From contig NZ_BOQN01000075.1 in NCBI RefSeq assembly GCF_018332695.1, positions 1 through 38,350 on the forward strand: 38,350 nucleotides of DNA. The letters are read 5' to 3'. The stretch comes from Paractinoplanes toevensis. Lineage in GTDB: Bacteria > Actinomycetota > Actinomycetes > Mycobacteriales > Micromonosporaceae. The position numbers and the translations under genes are program-made. A model generated the notes under the pieces. That model did no database searches. It was not told the DNA's origin and saw nothing but the letters and a program-made list of their open reading frames with translations. Positions within the stretch are counted from its first letter, which is position 1, and every line of letters starts with the position of its first letter. Positions 25,756 to 34,127 of the stretch are shown here, in pieces.

Positions 25756-26793
25756 TCAGCGGACCCAGTCGGCCAGCCGGTCGGCGATGGCGTACGACGG
25801 CAACACCGCGCTCGCTCCGCCACGCCGGGCCAACTCGCCCGGCATTCCCCACACCACCGCGGTTTCCTCGGCCTCGGCGATGGTGCGACCCCCGGCCGCG
25901 TGCACCTCGGCCATCTCCGCGGCGCCGTCGTCACCCATCCCGGTCAGCAGCGCGCAGACCAGCCGGGCCGGATCGCAGTGCCGGCGGGCCGTGGCCACCA
26001 GCCGGTCCACGCTCGGATGCCAGTGGTAGTCCCGGCTGGCCGGCACACTCTTCACGATCAGGCTGTCCGTGCGCCGGGCCACCACCACGTCGGCGCTGCC
26101 GCGACCCAGGTAGATGTTTCCCCGCCGGACCGTCATGATCCGGTCGACCTCGTGCACCCGCAGCGCGCAGAGATCGTCGAGCCGGCGGGCCAACGGAGCG
26201 GTGAACGACGCCGGGATGTGCTGGGCCACCACGACCGGCGCACCGAGACTGGCCGGCAGCCGCGGCAACAGCTCGGCGAGCAGATGCGGACCACCGGTCG
26301 ACGAGCCGATCAGGACAAGGTCCACCGCGCCGGGGGGCGCTATGTCGTGGATCGGCGGCGGTGCTTTCGGCGTACCCCCCGAAGGCTTCCGCCCCAACCG
26401 CGCGGAAGTGGCCGCACGGACCTTGGTGACCAGTTCGCCGGCCACCTCGTCGATGTTGAGCGAGACCGTGCCGCCCGGCTTGGGCACGTAATCGACCGCA
26501 CCCAGCTCGAGCGCCTCCAGAGTGACCAGGGCGTTGCGCTCGGTCAACGACGACACCATGACCACCGGCGTCGGTTGCTGCGCCATGATCTGCGCGAGGC
26601 AGGAGAGGCCGTCCATCTCCGGCATGTTCACATCCAGCGTGATCACGTCGGGGCGGACCCGGCCCAGTTGATCGAGCGCGTCCACCCCGTTGCGGGCGGT
26701 GTGCACCTCGAACTCGCCGGCTTCCGTCAACATCGCTTTGATCGCCCGGCGCATCAGCGCCGAGTCGTCGACCACCAGAACGGAGGTTGCCAC
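25756..26793 (-). CDS. cheB: Chemotaxis methylesterase CheB
   Basis: A 345-residue enzyme. The receiver domain (1-125) has Asp9/Asp10, phospho-site Asp54 and the SS..K switch residues; a proline-rich linker (about 137-152) leads to the methylesterase with catalytic Ser165 (GSSTGG), His192 (AQHIP) and Asp289 (TGMGDDG). It removes methyl groups and deamidates receptor glutamines, opposing CheR. The start is the GTG at 26793. It follows the cheW gene by 15 nt. Confidence 0.96.
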   Translation of the reverse strand: MATSVLVVDDSALMRRAIKAMLTEAGEFEVHTARNGVDALDQLGRVRPDVITLDVNMPEMDGLSCLAQIMAQQPTPVVMVSSLTERNALVTLEALELGAVDYVPKPGGTVSLNIDEVAGELVTKVRAATSARLGRKPSGGTPKAPPPIHDIAPPGAVDLVLIGSSTGGPHLLAELLPRLPASLGAPVVVAQHIPASFTAPLARRLDDLCALRVHEVDRIMTVRRGNIYLGRGSADVVVARRTDSLIVKSVPASRDYHWHPSVDRLVATARRHCDPARLVCALLTGMGDDGAAEMAEVHAAGGRTIAEAEETAVVWGMPGELARRGGASAVLPSYAIADRLADWVR

Positions 26794-26808
26794 TTTTCCG
26801 ACCGCTCT

Positions 26809-28371
26809 TCAGACCGCCGCCAGGGCTTCATCGGCGACGACTTCCTCCAGCTTCTGGGCCTGCTCGGCGGCCAGCAACTGATCCACCTGCACCAGCAGCA
26901 GCATGCGCTTCTGCTCCGGCAGGTTCGCCACCCGCGACACCAGCCGAGCCTGCTCCGCCGACAGTTCCGGGGCCGGTTCCAGCACGTGCCGGCCGACCCG
27001 GGCCACCTCGGCCACCGAGTCCACGATGAAACCGGTACGCACGCCTCCGATGATCAGAACCACGATGCGCTGACGCTCATCGCGTTCGGTGCGCACCAGC
27101 CCCAGACGGGTACGCAGGTCGACCACCGGCAACACGGTGCCCCGCAGGTTGACCAGGCCCTCGACGAAGTCGTACGACTTGGGCACGCGGATCAGTGCGT
27201 CCGGCACCCGGATGATTTCCTGTACGGCGTCGACGTCGACGGCGTACTCCTCCTCGTCCAGCCGGAACACGACGAACAGTTCCTCGTCTCCCCGGCCGTC
27301 GTCGGCGGCCCGCTGGTCCTCGGCCATCTCCGCGGTCTCCCCCCGGCTCTGATGCTCAGCGATCTCGTTGCGTACTTCGGGCGAGTCGAACATCCGATTG
27401 ACGCTCAGCACCGATACGAGCCGCTTGCCGTCCTCGAGCCGGCACACCGACTCGACCTCGCTCTTACGGCCGTCACCGGCCACGAACGACGGCAGCGGCG
27501 CAACCAACTGGTGCGGGACACGCAGCACCTCGCGGACGGTGTCCATGACGACGCCGACCACACCGTTGCCCGGCAGCGAAACCACCACGATCCGGTTCTG
27601 CGGTTCGAGGTCCGTCATCGGCAGGCCGAACACCCGGCGCATGCTCACCACCGGAAGCAGGCGGCCGCGCAGGTCGATCACACCGAGGACGCGGCTGCCG
27701 GCATTCGGTACGTGGCTCACCGACTCCGGCGCCTGCACGATCTCCTGCACCTGGTCGATCGGCAGCGCGTACTCCTGCCCCTCGACGGCGAAGCTGACCA
27801 GCTCGAGAGTGTCGTCACTCTCCGCGTCGTCCTCGTCCGCCTGCGGTACCGCCCGTCCCGCCCCGGCGAGGTCGCGGCTCGCGGCCCGGGCCGCGAGCCC
27901 ATCGAACTGGCCGCCGACGAGGCGGTCCACGTCGAGCACGCTGGTCATGCTGCTGCCATCGGTCTTGATCACGCCGATCAGCACATCCGAGTTGACCGTG
28001 GACTGCACCGAGTCGGCGGACTCCATCGCGGCCGGGTCGATGCTGATCACGCTGGCCACCCGGTCCACCACGAAACCGAGCGGCACACCGCCGTCCACCA
28101 CGATCACCCGGGTTGTCTCGTCATGCTCGGCACCCGGCATGTCACAGCAGGTCCGCAGGCTCACCACCGGCAGCACCCGCCCGCGCAGATTAGCCAGACC
28201 CTCCAGCGACGGCGGGCCGAGCGGCACCTTCACCACCGACGGCATCCGGATGATCTCCTGGACGCGGCTCATCGGGAACGCGTACCGCTCCCCCGTCATG
28301 TCGAAGGTGACGTAATCGGCGTTGTCGTCGTCGGTGTCGTCGTCGACGCCCAGCTCATCGTCGATGCTCAT
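26809..28371 (-). CDS. cheW: Three-domain CheW scaffold protein
   Basis: A 520-residue protein of three CheW domains in tandem, at about 19-155, 188-330 and 363-505. Each keeps the core turn: NLRGRVLPVVSLR, DLRGRLLPVVSMR and NLRGTVLPVVDLR. Acidic, disordered linkers join them (156-187 and 331-362). Normal CheW is about 150-170 residues with one domain. A triple unit could bridge several CheA and receptor molecules and change array geometry; this is inference. There is no membrane segment. GAGGGG lies upstream of the ATG, 11 nt after the receptor gene. Confidence 0.94.
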   Translation of the reverse strand: MSIDDELGVDDDTDDDNADYVTFDMTGERYAFPMSRVQEIIRMPSVVKVPLGPPSLEGLANLRGRVLPVVSLRTCCDMPGAEHDETTRVIVVDGGVPLGFVVDRVASVISIDPAAMESADSVQSTVNSDVLIGVIKTDGSSMTSVLDVDRLVGGQFDGLAARAASRDLAGAGRAVPQADEDDAESDDTLELVSFAVEGQEYALPIDQVQEIVQAPESVSHVPNAGSRVLGVIDLRGRLLPVVSMRRVFGLPMTDLEPQNRIVVVSLPGNGVVGVVMDTVREVLRVPHQLVAPLPSFVAGDGRKSEVESVCRLEDGKRLVSVLSVNRMFDSPEVRNEIAEHQSRGETAEMAEDQRAADDGRGDEELFVVFRLDEEEYAVDVDAVQEIIRVPDALIRVPKSYDFVEGLVNLRGTVLPVVDLRTRLGLVRTERDERQRIVVLIIGGVRTGFIVDSVAEVARVGRHVLEPAPELSAEQARLVSRVANLPEQKRMLLLVQVDQLLAAEQAQKLEEVVADEALAAV

Positions 28372-28382
28372 CTGCGGCCCCC

Positions 28383-30323
28383 TCAGGCAGCGTTCTGGAG
28401 CTCGTCGGCGAGCGCCGCGATCTCCTCGACGGCGGCGGCGAGGTCCTCGGCACCCTGCGCCTGCTCGCGGGCGGCGGTGGACGCCTGACCGGCCAACTGC
28501 TCGGCCTCGTTGGCGGAGGTGGAGATCTGCTCGAGGCCCGTCTTGACCTCGCCCAGCACCGAAGCGATCTGCAACGCCGATTCGCGTACCTCATCGTTGC
28601 CGGACCGGACCTGCTGCATGTCCCGCTCGATCTCCTCGAGCCGGGCGGTGGTGGCCTTGGCCGCTTCCACCTCGGCGAGCGCCTGCCGGCTGGTCTCCTC
28701 GAGGTCTCCACGCACTTGCACGATCCGGTCCTGCACCGACTTGACCAGGTCCTTGATCCGGTCGGCGTTCTCGGCCGAGTCACGGGCCAGGTTGCGGATG
28801 TCGGTCGACACAACGGCGAAGCCCTTGCCGAACTCACCGGCCCGGGCCGACTCGACCGAACCGTTCACGGCCAGCATGTTCGTCTGGATCGAGACGTTCG
28901 CGATCGCGTCCACGATCTTGTCGATCCGCCGCGAGATCTGCTCCAGCTCGGAGACCTTGCGGACGTTCTCGATGCCCTCCTGGGCCGCCTGACCGATCGC
29001 CTTGATCATCGAGTCGACCGCGTCCTTGTTCGTGGCGAGCAGCGAGAGGATCTGGTCGGCCCGTTCCACGGCCGCGCCGCCCCGGGCCTCCGACAGCTGG
29101 GCACCCTGCTCGATCCGGACGACCACCTCGGCGGTCTGCTGGCCCTTCTCCGCGGCCGTCCGCGCCCCCGCGTTGATCTCGTTGATCGCCGTGTTGATCT
29201 GCCCCGCCGCCCGGTTGATCTCCTCGACCGCGGCGGACAGCTCCTCGGCAGCGCTCGCCACGTCCTCCGCGCTCTTCGCGATATCGGTGCTGTTGCGCAG
29301 AGTCTCGGAAATCTCCGAGAGGGCCTCCGCCGCCTGCTCACTCTGCCGCAACGCCTGAGTCTGCTGATTGACCGTCTGCAGCGACTGCTCGCAGGCCGCC
29401 GACTGCTGCTCGGCCGCCGCGGCGATCTCCTCGGACCGGGTCTTCGCCGTCGCCGTCGCCTTCTTCGACTGCTCGGCGGCGCCCGCCATCTCGATGGCGC
29501 CATCCATGATCGAGCCCATGTCCGCCCGAATCGTCTCCAGCTGGCCGATGATCGTCTTGCCCTTCTCGACCTCGCCACGCGACGTCTCGGCCGACGACTG
29601 CACACCCGAGGCGATCGTGGTGACGCTGGCGCGCACCTCGTCGATCAGGTCGCGGATCTGCCGGGCGCTACGTTCACTGGTCTCGGCCAGGGTGCGAACC
29701 TCGTCGGCGACCACGGCGAACCCCTTGCCGTGCTGGCGAGCGCGGGCCGCCTCGATCGCCGCGTTCAGGGCGAGCAGGTTCGTCTGGTCGGCGATATGCG
29801 CGACCGTCTTGACGATCTCGCCGATTTCATCGGCCTGCTTCTCCAGCTCGGTGATGGTGACGACGGATTCGGTCTGCCGATTCGACGCCCCCTCAACGTT
29901 GGCGAGCAGGCCACTGATGCCGCTGCGGGTCTCGTTGAGCAGGTTCTGCAGGGCCTGGCTGAGATCGGCGACCTGGCGGGTGGTCTGGTCCTGCCGGTCG
30001 ACCCGCTCTTCCACCTGGTTCATCGCGGCCAGGCTCTGCTGGGTGGCGCCGGAGGCTTCCTCGGCGCCCGCCGAGATCTGCTGCATCGATTCGGTCAGCT
30101 GGCGGGAAGCCTCGGCCGCCTCCGCGTTCTGCGCGGAAATCTCGGCGGTGGCGGAGGCGATCCGTTCGGCGGCCTGCTGCTGTTTGGCAACCGACCGCGC
30201 CTGCCGTCGATTGGCTTCGGTATCCCCGCCGCGCGGCGGCCGCGTCGACACCGGTGCCGAGGTGGGCCGGACCGACCGCGCGTGGTCGGCTCGACCGTTC
30301 GAGGTGCTCGTGGTCAAGGGCAT
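28383..30323 (-). CDS. Soluble methyl-accepting chemotaxis protein with two signalling tips
   Basis: A 646-residue protein with no membrane helix and no recognisable sensor domain; residues 1-40 are disordered. Almost all the rest is coiled coil, with two receptor tips exactly 300 residues apart. Tip 1 at about 163-220 is canonical (QTNLLALNAAIEAAR ... GKGFAVVADEVRTLAETS). Tip 2 at about 463-520 is diverged (QTNMLAVNGSVESARAGEF ... GFAVVSTDIRNLARDS). It therefore reads as two antiparallel hairpins joined end to end. The ATG at 30323 follows AAGGGAG by 9 nt; an in-frame extension upstream has no ribosome site. It is the first gene of the chemotaxis operon. Confidence 0.93.
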   Translation of the reverse strand: MPLTTSTSNGRADHARSVRPTSAPVSTRPPRGGDTEANRRQARSVAKQQQAAERIASATAEISAQNAEAAEASRQLTESMQQISAGAEEASGATQQSLAAMNQVEERVDRQDQTTRQVADLSQALQNLLNETRSGISGLLANVEGASNRQTESVVTITELEKQADEIGEIVKTVAHIADQTNLLALNAAIEAARARQHGKGFAVVADEVRTLAETSERSARQIRDLIDEVRASVTTIASGVQSSAETSRGEVEKGKTIIGQLETIRADMGSIMDGAIEMAGAAEQSKKATATAKTRSEEIAAAAEQQSAACEQSLQTVNQQTQALRQSEQAAEALSEISETLRNSTDIAKSAEDVASAAEELSAAVEEINRAAGQINTAINEINAGARTAAEKGQQTAEVVVRIEQGAQLSEARGGAAVERADQILSLLATNKDAVDSMIKAIGQAAQEGIENVRKVSELEQISRRIDKIVDAIANVSIQTNMLAVNGSVESARAGEFGKGFAVVSTDIRNLARDSAENADRIKDLVKSVQDRIVQVRGDLEETSRQALAEVEAAKATTARLEEIERDMQQVRSGNDEVRESALQIASVLGEVKTGLEQISTSANEAEQLAGQASTAAREQAQGAEDLAAAVEEIAALADELQNAA

Positions 30324-30400
30324 GGGAGATGGCTCCCTTGGTTGGCGGTGCCCGACCGCGCGAAGCGCGACCGGATTCACCGGAGTCCTCGGGGATCGCA

Positions 30401-30488
30401 CTGCCATCCATGGCCCAGCGTTGTCGTAGCACCGGCCGGTCGCCGTGCGCTCGTCCACCCTTCACGGTGTCACTAGGCTTCCCCCGCC
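30401..30488 (-). promoter_or_regulatory. Possible structured leader (GEMM-I-like) of the chemotaxis operon
   Basis: The 230 nt between the receptor ATG and the next gene holds, on the minus strand, a run resembling a c-di-GMP-I (GEMM) aptamer: AGTGACACC (30474-30466), a GTGA loop between CACC and GGTG, GGACGAGCGCACGG (about 30456-30443), a self-complementary ACCGGCCGGT (30440-30431) and CTACGACA before CTGGGCC. Key consensus bases differ (GACGCAAAGC is GACGAGCGCA here), so this may be chance. No clear promoter was found in the interval. Confidence 0.2.
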
Positions 30489-30553
30489 TACCCAGAAAGC
30501 CTGGCATCGACCGAAGCGCTGGCGAGCCGAAATGCACCACCTTGAATCGAGTG

Positions 30554-31120
30554 CTACGCCTTGGCGGCCGCCTTCATCTCCTTTTTGTAGGCACGCACCT
30601 TGCCCAGCGACTCGGCGTCGACGATATCGGCCACGGACTTGTACGAGCCGGCCTCGCCATAGCCACCCGCCGCCTCCCGCCAGCCGTCCGGCTGCACCCC
30701 GTACTGCTTACCGAGCAGGGCGACAAAGATCTGCGACTTCTGCTTGCCGAAGCCCGGCAACGAGGCCACCCGCTTGAGCAATTCCTTACCGTCCGCCACA
30801 CCCGTCCAGAGGTTGACGGCCTCGCCGTCGTAATCCTCGACGAGCCCCCGGCACACTTCCTGAACCCGGGCCGCCATCGCCTTCGGGAACCGGTGCAACG
30901 CCGGCGGCGTGGCAAAGATCGTCACGAGCGCCTCAGGATCGAACTCGGCAAGCTCGACGGCGGTGGGCGCATGCCCGAGCCGCTGAGCGAGCACCCAGGG
31001 CGAGGTAAACGCCTTCTCCAGCGGAATCTGCTGGTCAAGCACCATGCCGATGAGCAGCGCCAGTGGGTCGGCGGAGAGAAGCTTGTTGGCCTCGGCGTCG
31101 ATCGGCAGGCTGAGCGTCAT
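30554..31120 (-). CDS. HhH-GPD-type base excision repair protein
   Basis: A 188-residue DNA glycosylase-like protein. Opening helices (LALLIGMVLDQQIPLEKAF) match the conserved start of this actinobacterial group, and the helix-hairpin-helix SLPGFGKQKSQIFVALLGK lies at about 118-137. The C-terminus is Lys/Ala-rich. Such proteins flip out and remove damaged bases; the lesion specificity and catalytic Asp cannot be assigned securely. It is a single-gene unit between the chemotaxis operon and the two-component genes. Confidence 0.9.
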   Translation of the reverse strand: MTLSLPIDAEANKLLSADPLALLIGMVLDQQIPLEKAFTSPWVLAQRLGHAPTAVELAEFDPEALVTIFATPPALHRFPKAMAARVQEVCRGLVEDYDGEAVNLWTGVADGKELLKRVASLPGFGKQKSQIFVALLGKQYGVQPDGWREAAGGYGEAGSYKSVADIVDAESLGKVRAYKKEMKAAAKA

Positions 31121-31148
31121 GCCCCTATCTTGCCGCTAACCCACCCCG

Positions 31149-31796
31149 TCATCGAAAGCCGGTCTCGTACGCGATCACCACGAGCTGAGCCCGATCGCGC
31201 GCGCCGAGCTTGGCGAGAAGACGGCCGACGTAGGTCTTGACCGTGCCCATGCTGACGTGCAGCTCGGCGGCGATCTCCTCGTTCGAACGACCACGCGCCA
31301 CCTGCTCCAGCACCTCGCGCTCGCGAAGCGTCATCTCCGGCAGTGGGCCGACCCGCCGCTCGGGTTGCTCGACGTAGGCGGAGATCAGCCGCCGCGTCGC
31401 ACCCGGGGTCAACAGGGCTTCGCCGGCTGCTACCACCTTGATCGCCCGAATCAACTCGTCCGGCATCACCTCCTTGAGCAGAAAGCCGCTGGCCCCCGCC
31501 CGAATCGCCCCGAACACGTATTCGTCCAGGTCGAACGTCGTCAGCACGATCACCCTGGTCGGCAGTCCGGCACCACCCTGGCAAATCTCCCGCGTAGCCT
31601 CGATGCCACTCATCTCCGGCATCCGAACATCCATCAGCACGACATCGGGCCGCTCCCGCCGAGCAACCGCAACCGCTTCCGTCCCGGTTCCCGCCTCCCC
31701 GACGCAGGTGAGCCCCGGCGTGTGCTCGATCAGCATCCGAAAGCTGACCCGCAGCAGCGCCTGATCATCAGCAAGCGCAACCCGGACGTCGCTCAT
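31149..31796 (-). CDS. NarL/LuxR-family response regulator
   Basis: A 215-residue regulator with a receiver domain (1-120; phospho-site Asp56 in LMDVRMPEMSG) and a LuxR-type helix-turn-helix (about 150-210; LTLREREVLEQVARGRSNEEIA-like sequence, then VSMGTVKTYVGRLLAKLG). The start overlaps the histidine kinase stop as ATGA (31793-31796), so the pair is cognate. It probably controls the divergent ABC transporter genes through the repeats at 33307-33357. Confidence 0.95.
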   Translation of the reverse strand: MSDVRVALADDQALLRVSFRMLIEHTPGLTCVGEAGTGTEAVAVARRERPDVVLMDVRMPEMSGIEATREICQGGAGLPTRVIVLTTFDLDEYVFGAIRAGASGFLLKEVMPDELIRAIKVVAAGEALLTPGATRRLISAYVEQPERRVGPLPEMTLREREVLEQVARGRSNEEIAAELHVSMGTVKTYVGRLLAKLGARDRAQLVVIAYETGFR

Positions 31797-33271
31797 GCCC
31801 CATACCGAAGAGTCACAGCCACCCTCCAGCCACCCGCATCTCCCGGTCCCGCATCGAACTCCCCACCGAACAGCATGGCCCGCTCCCGCATACCGACCAG
31901 CCCCTGCCCCAGCCCGTATCCCTGGCCCACGCCGCCGCCGGCTTCCGCGCCCCGCACTCGTGCCTTACCCGCCGCATGAGCGCCGCCTGCGGCAGCCGCC
32001 GGGCCCGCCCCGTTGTCCGTCACTTCGATGTGGATCGCGTCCGGGCCGACGCCTATCTCGATGCGGCACACAGTGGCCCGGGCGTGTTTGAGCACGTTGG
32101 TAAGCGCCTCCTGAACGACCCGGAAGACCGCGAGGCCGACCCCCTCAGGCACCACAGCAGCCCCAGGCACCACAGCGACCTCAGGCACGGCGGCAGCCCC
32201 CAGCCCTCCAGCGGCTTCGGACAATCCGGCAGCCTCATGCACCCCAGCAGCCTCGGGCGTCCCGGCAGCCTCGGATATCCCCACTTCAGACATCCCAGCA
32301 GCCTGGGGCAACCCGACTTCGCCCACCGCAGCAGTCTTGGGCGACCCCGCAGCCTGGGGCACCGCGGCCGCATCGGGCACCGCGGCCGCATCGGGCACCG
32401 CGGCCGCATCGGGCACCGCGCGCTCCTCGCGCACCGTTAGTTCGACCGCCAGGCCCGCAGTGCGGGCGGCTGCGGCCAGCCCTTCGAGGTCGGCGAGGCC
32501 GGGGGACGGGACCACGACCGCCTCGGCGCGCAGTGCGGCCAGCGCTCGGCGCAGGTCGGCCAGTGCGCCTCGGCTGGTCTCGGCGATGACCTGCAGAGAT
32601 TCGCGCATCTGTTGTGGGTTGGCGTCGGCTATGTGGTCGGCCACGGTGGCCCGGACCGCGATCACGCTCATGCTGTGCGCGACGATGTCGTGCAGGTCTC
32701 GGGCGATGCGCAGCCGTTCCTCACCCAAGGCCAGCTCGGTGGCCTGCGCGGCGGAGCGCGCCGCATAGGCCCGCCGCTCCCGGAGGGTGCGACCGATCAC
32801 CCAGCAGGCGCCGAGCACCCAGGTCACGAGCAACACCTCGAACGGCTGCCGGGCCGCCCACCCGAACGCCGCCGCGACCGTGAGCAGGCCGATGACGACG
32901 ATCCGCACCGATCGGCGCCGATCGAGCTCGATGCCGACCGTGTAGAAGGCGAGGCCGAGCATGACCACCGGTGCAACCCCGGCGTAGTCCGGAATCAAGC
33001 CGGTGGTCGTGACCGCCGCGGACAATGCGAACGCCAGCCACGCGGCGGCCGCCGGGCGAAGCCGCCGCACGGCGACCGGGACCGCCAGTGACAGACCGAT
33101 CAGGACAGACACCCAGGCCGGCTCGTGCCAGCCTGGACGCGATGCCACCGGTGGCTCGATCGCCGCGAGAAACCCGAGGAACGCGACTGCCACGGCCAGC
33201 AGGGCGTCGGATGCGATCAGCTGGCCACGACTGAGTCCCCGGAGGAGCACGGAGGGCGCGGCAGCGGTCAT
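31793..33271 (-). CDS. Histidine kinase (DesK/LiaS-like) with a repetitive insertion
   Basis: A 492-residue membrane sensor. About five hydrophobic helices fill residues 18-160. The HisKA_3 box has His194 in RDLHDIVAHS, and the ATPase N-box is FRVVQEALTNVLKHA (Asn392), followed by VTDNGAG and a late GQGLVGMRERA. Between the two domains lies an Ala/Pro/Val/Gly-rich stretch of about 90 residues (about 285-375) built of imperfect AAxVPE-like units; relatives normally have a short segment there. A second Gly/Ala insertion splits the G boxes (425-455). The start is the ATG at 33271. It senses an unknown envelope signal. Confidence 0.9.
   Translation of the reverse strand: MTAAAPSVLLRGLSRGQLIASDALLAVAVAFLGFLAAIEPPVASRPGWHEPAWVSVLIGLSLAVPVAVRRLRPAAAAWLAFALSAAVTTTGLIPDYAGVAPVVMLGLAFYTVGIELDRRRSVRIVVIGLLTVAAAFGWAARQPFEVLLVTWVLGACWVIGRTLRERRAYAARSAAQATELALGEERLRIARDLHDIVAHSMSVIAVRATVADHIADANPQQMRESLQVIAETSRGALADLRRALAALRAEAVVVPSPGLADLEGLAAAARTAGLAVELTVREERAVPDAAAVPDAAAVPDAAAVPQAAGSPKTAAVGEVGLPQAAGMSEVGISEAAGTPEAAGVHEAAGLSEAAGGLGAAAVPEVAVVPGAAVVPEGVGLAVFRVVQEALTNVLKHARATVCRIEIGVGPDAIHIEVTDNGAGPAAAAGGAHAAGKARVRGAEAGGGVGQGYGLGQGLVGMRERAMLFGGEFDAGPGDAGGWRVAVTLRYGA
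32357..32420. repeat. 18-nt tandem repeat inside the histidine kinase gene
   Basis: Three perfect copies of an 18-nt unit beginning GGGCACCGCGGCC (32357-32374, 32375-32392, 32393-32410) and a 10-nt partial copy. It encodes part of the low-complexity insertion, read as repeats of AAAVPD. Degenerate related units continue to about 32130. Confidence 0.85.
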
Positions 33272-33306
33272 GCCCGAGACAGTAATGAGGGATGAGCGGC
33301 GGCGCG

Positions 33307-33357
33307 TCAGACCACGGTCTGAAGTTCGGAGCTCGCAACTATGGACCACGGTCTGAC
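33307..33357. promoter_or_regulatory. Repeated operator-like motif between the two-component and ABC genes
   Basis: The 13-mer GACCACGGTCTGA occurs at 33310-33322 and again at 33344-33356, 34 bp apart (about three helical turns). The first copy is inside a perfect palindrome TCAGACC-AC-GGTCTGA (33307-33322). It lies in the 121-bp divergent intergenic region, a suitable place for a dimeric response regulator to control both units. Confidence 0.6.
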
Positions 33358-33392
33358 GACACCCGGCCCCGCGCCGGGAATCGTCGACACCC

Positions 33393-34127
33393 ATGACAAC
33401 ACCGATGGTCTCGCTCCATGAGCTGCGCATGGAGTTCCGCGCCGGGCCCGACCCGGTGACCGCTCTCGATGGCGTCACCGCAGATCTACCGGCCGGCACG
33501 TTCACCGCTGTCATGGGACCGTCCGGTTCGGGCAAGTCCACGCTGCTGCATTGCGCGGCCGGCCTCGAGCGGCCGACCTCCGGCGAGGTCGTGCTCGACG
33601 GCGTCCGGCTGAGCGATCTCGACGAGACCGGTCTGACCGTGCTGCGCCGGGAGCGGGTGGGCTTCGTCTTCCAGGCGTTCAACCTGATCTCCTCGCTCAC
33701 CGCCGCCCAAAATGTGGCCCTCCCCGCGCGCCTGGGCGGGCGCCGCGTCGACGAGGCCGAGCTGACCGCGGCCCTGGCCCGGGTGGGTCTCACCGACCGC
33801 GCACGGCACCGCCCGGTCGAGCTCTCCGGTGGGCAGCAGCAGCGGGTCGCGATCGCCCGTGCCCTGTTCACCCGCCCGGCCGTGTTGTTCGCCGACGAGC
33901 CCACCGGCGCGCTGGACGGGCAGACCTCACGCCAGGTCCTCGCCCTGCTCCGCGAGCTGGTCGACGAGCAGGGGCAGACGGTGGTCATGGTCACCCACGA
34001 TCCGGTCGCCGCCGCGGTCGCCGACCAGGTGCTTCTACTGGCCGACGGCCGCCTGATCGACCGGCTCGAGGCCGCGTCGGCGGCGTCGATCGCGACCCGG
34101 ATGGCGGCGGTGGAGGCGACATGCTGA
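33393..34127 (+). CDS. ABC transporter ATP-binding protein (MacB/LolD type)
   Basis: A 244-residue ATPase with Walker A GPSGSGKS (42-49), Q-loop VFQAFNLISS, signature LSGGQQQR (143-150), Walker B VLFADEPT (163-170) and an H-loop in VTHDP. The sequence order and length match ATPases paired with FtsX-like permeases. Its stop overlaps the permease start (ATGCTGA, 34121-34127). The divergent two-component genes suggest induction by envelope stress or an antimicrobial peptide, a common arrangement; that is inference. Confidence 0.95.
   Translation: MTTPMVSLHELRMEFRAGPDPVTALDGVTADLPAGTFTAVMGPSGSGKSTLLHCAAGLERPTSGEVVLDGVRLSDLDETGLTVLRRERVGFVFQAFNLISSLTAAQNVALPARLGGRRVDEAELTAALARVGLTDRARHRPVELSGGQQQRVAIARALFTRPAVLFADEPTGALDGQTSRQVLALLRELVDEQGQTVVMVTHDPVAAAVADQVLLLADGRLIDRLEAASAASIATRMAAVEATC

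Noticed and set aside
25552..28488. 978-codon open frame on the plus strand opposite cheB and the triple cheW
   Set aside because: Same antisense artefact; no recognisable motif and no ribosome site.
30395..30458. Reading frame upstream of the two-tip receptor containing GRCYDNA, recalling IS3 transposases
   Set aside because: Only five to six residues match, nothing before or after fits an integrase core, and no inverted repeats or target duplications are visible.
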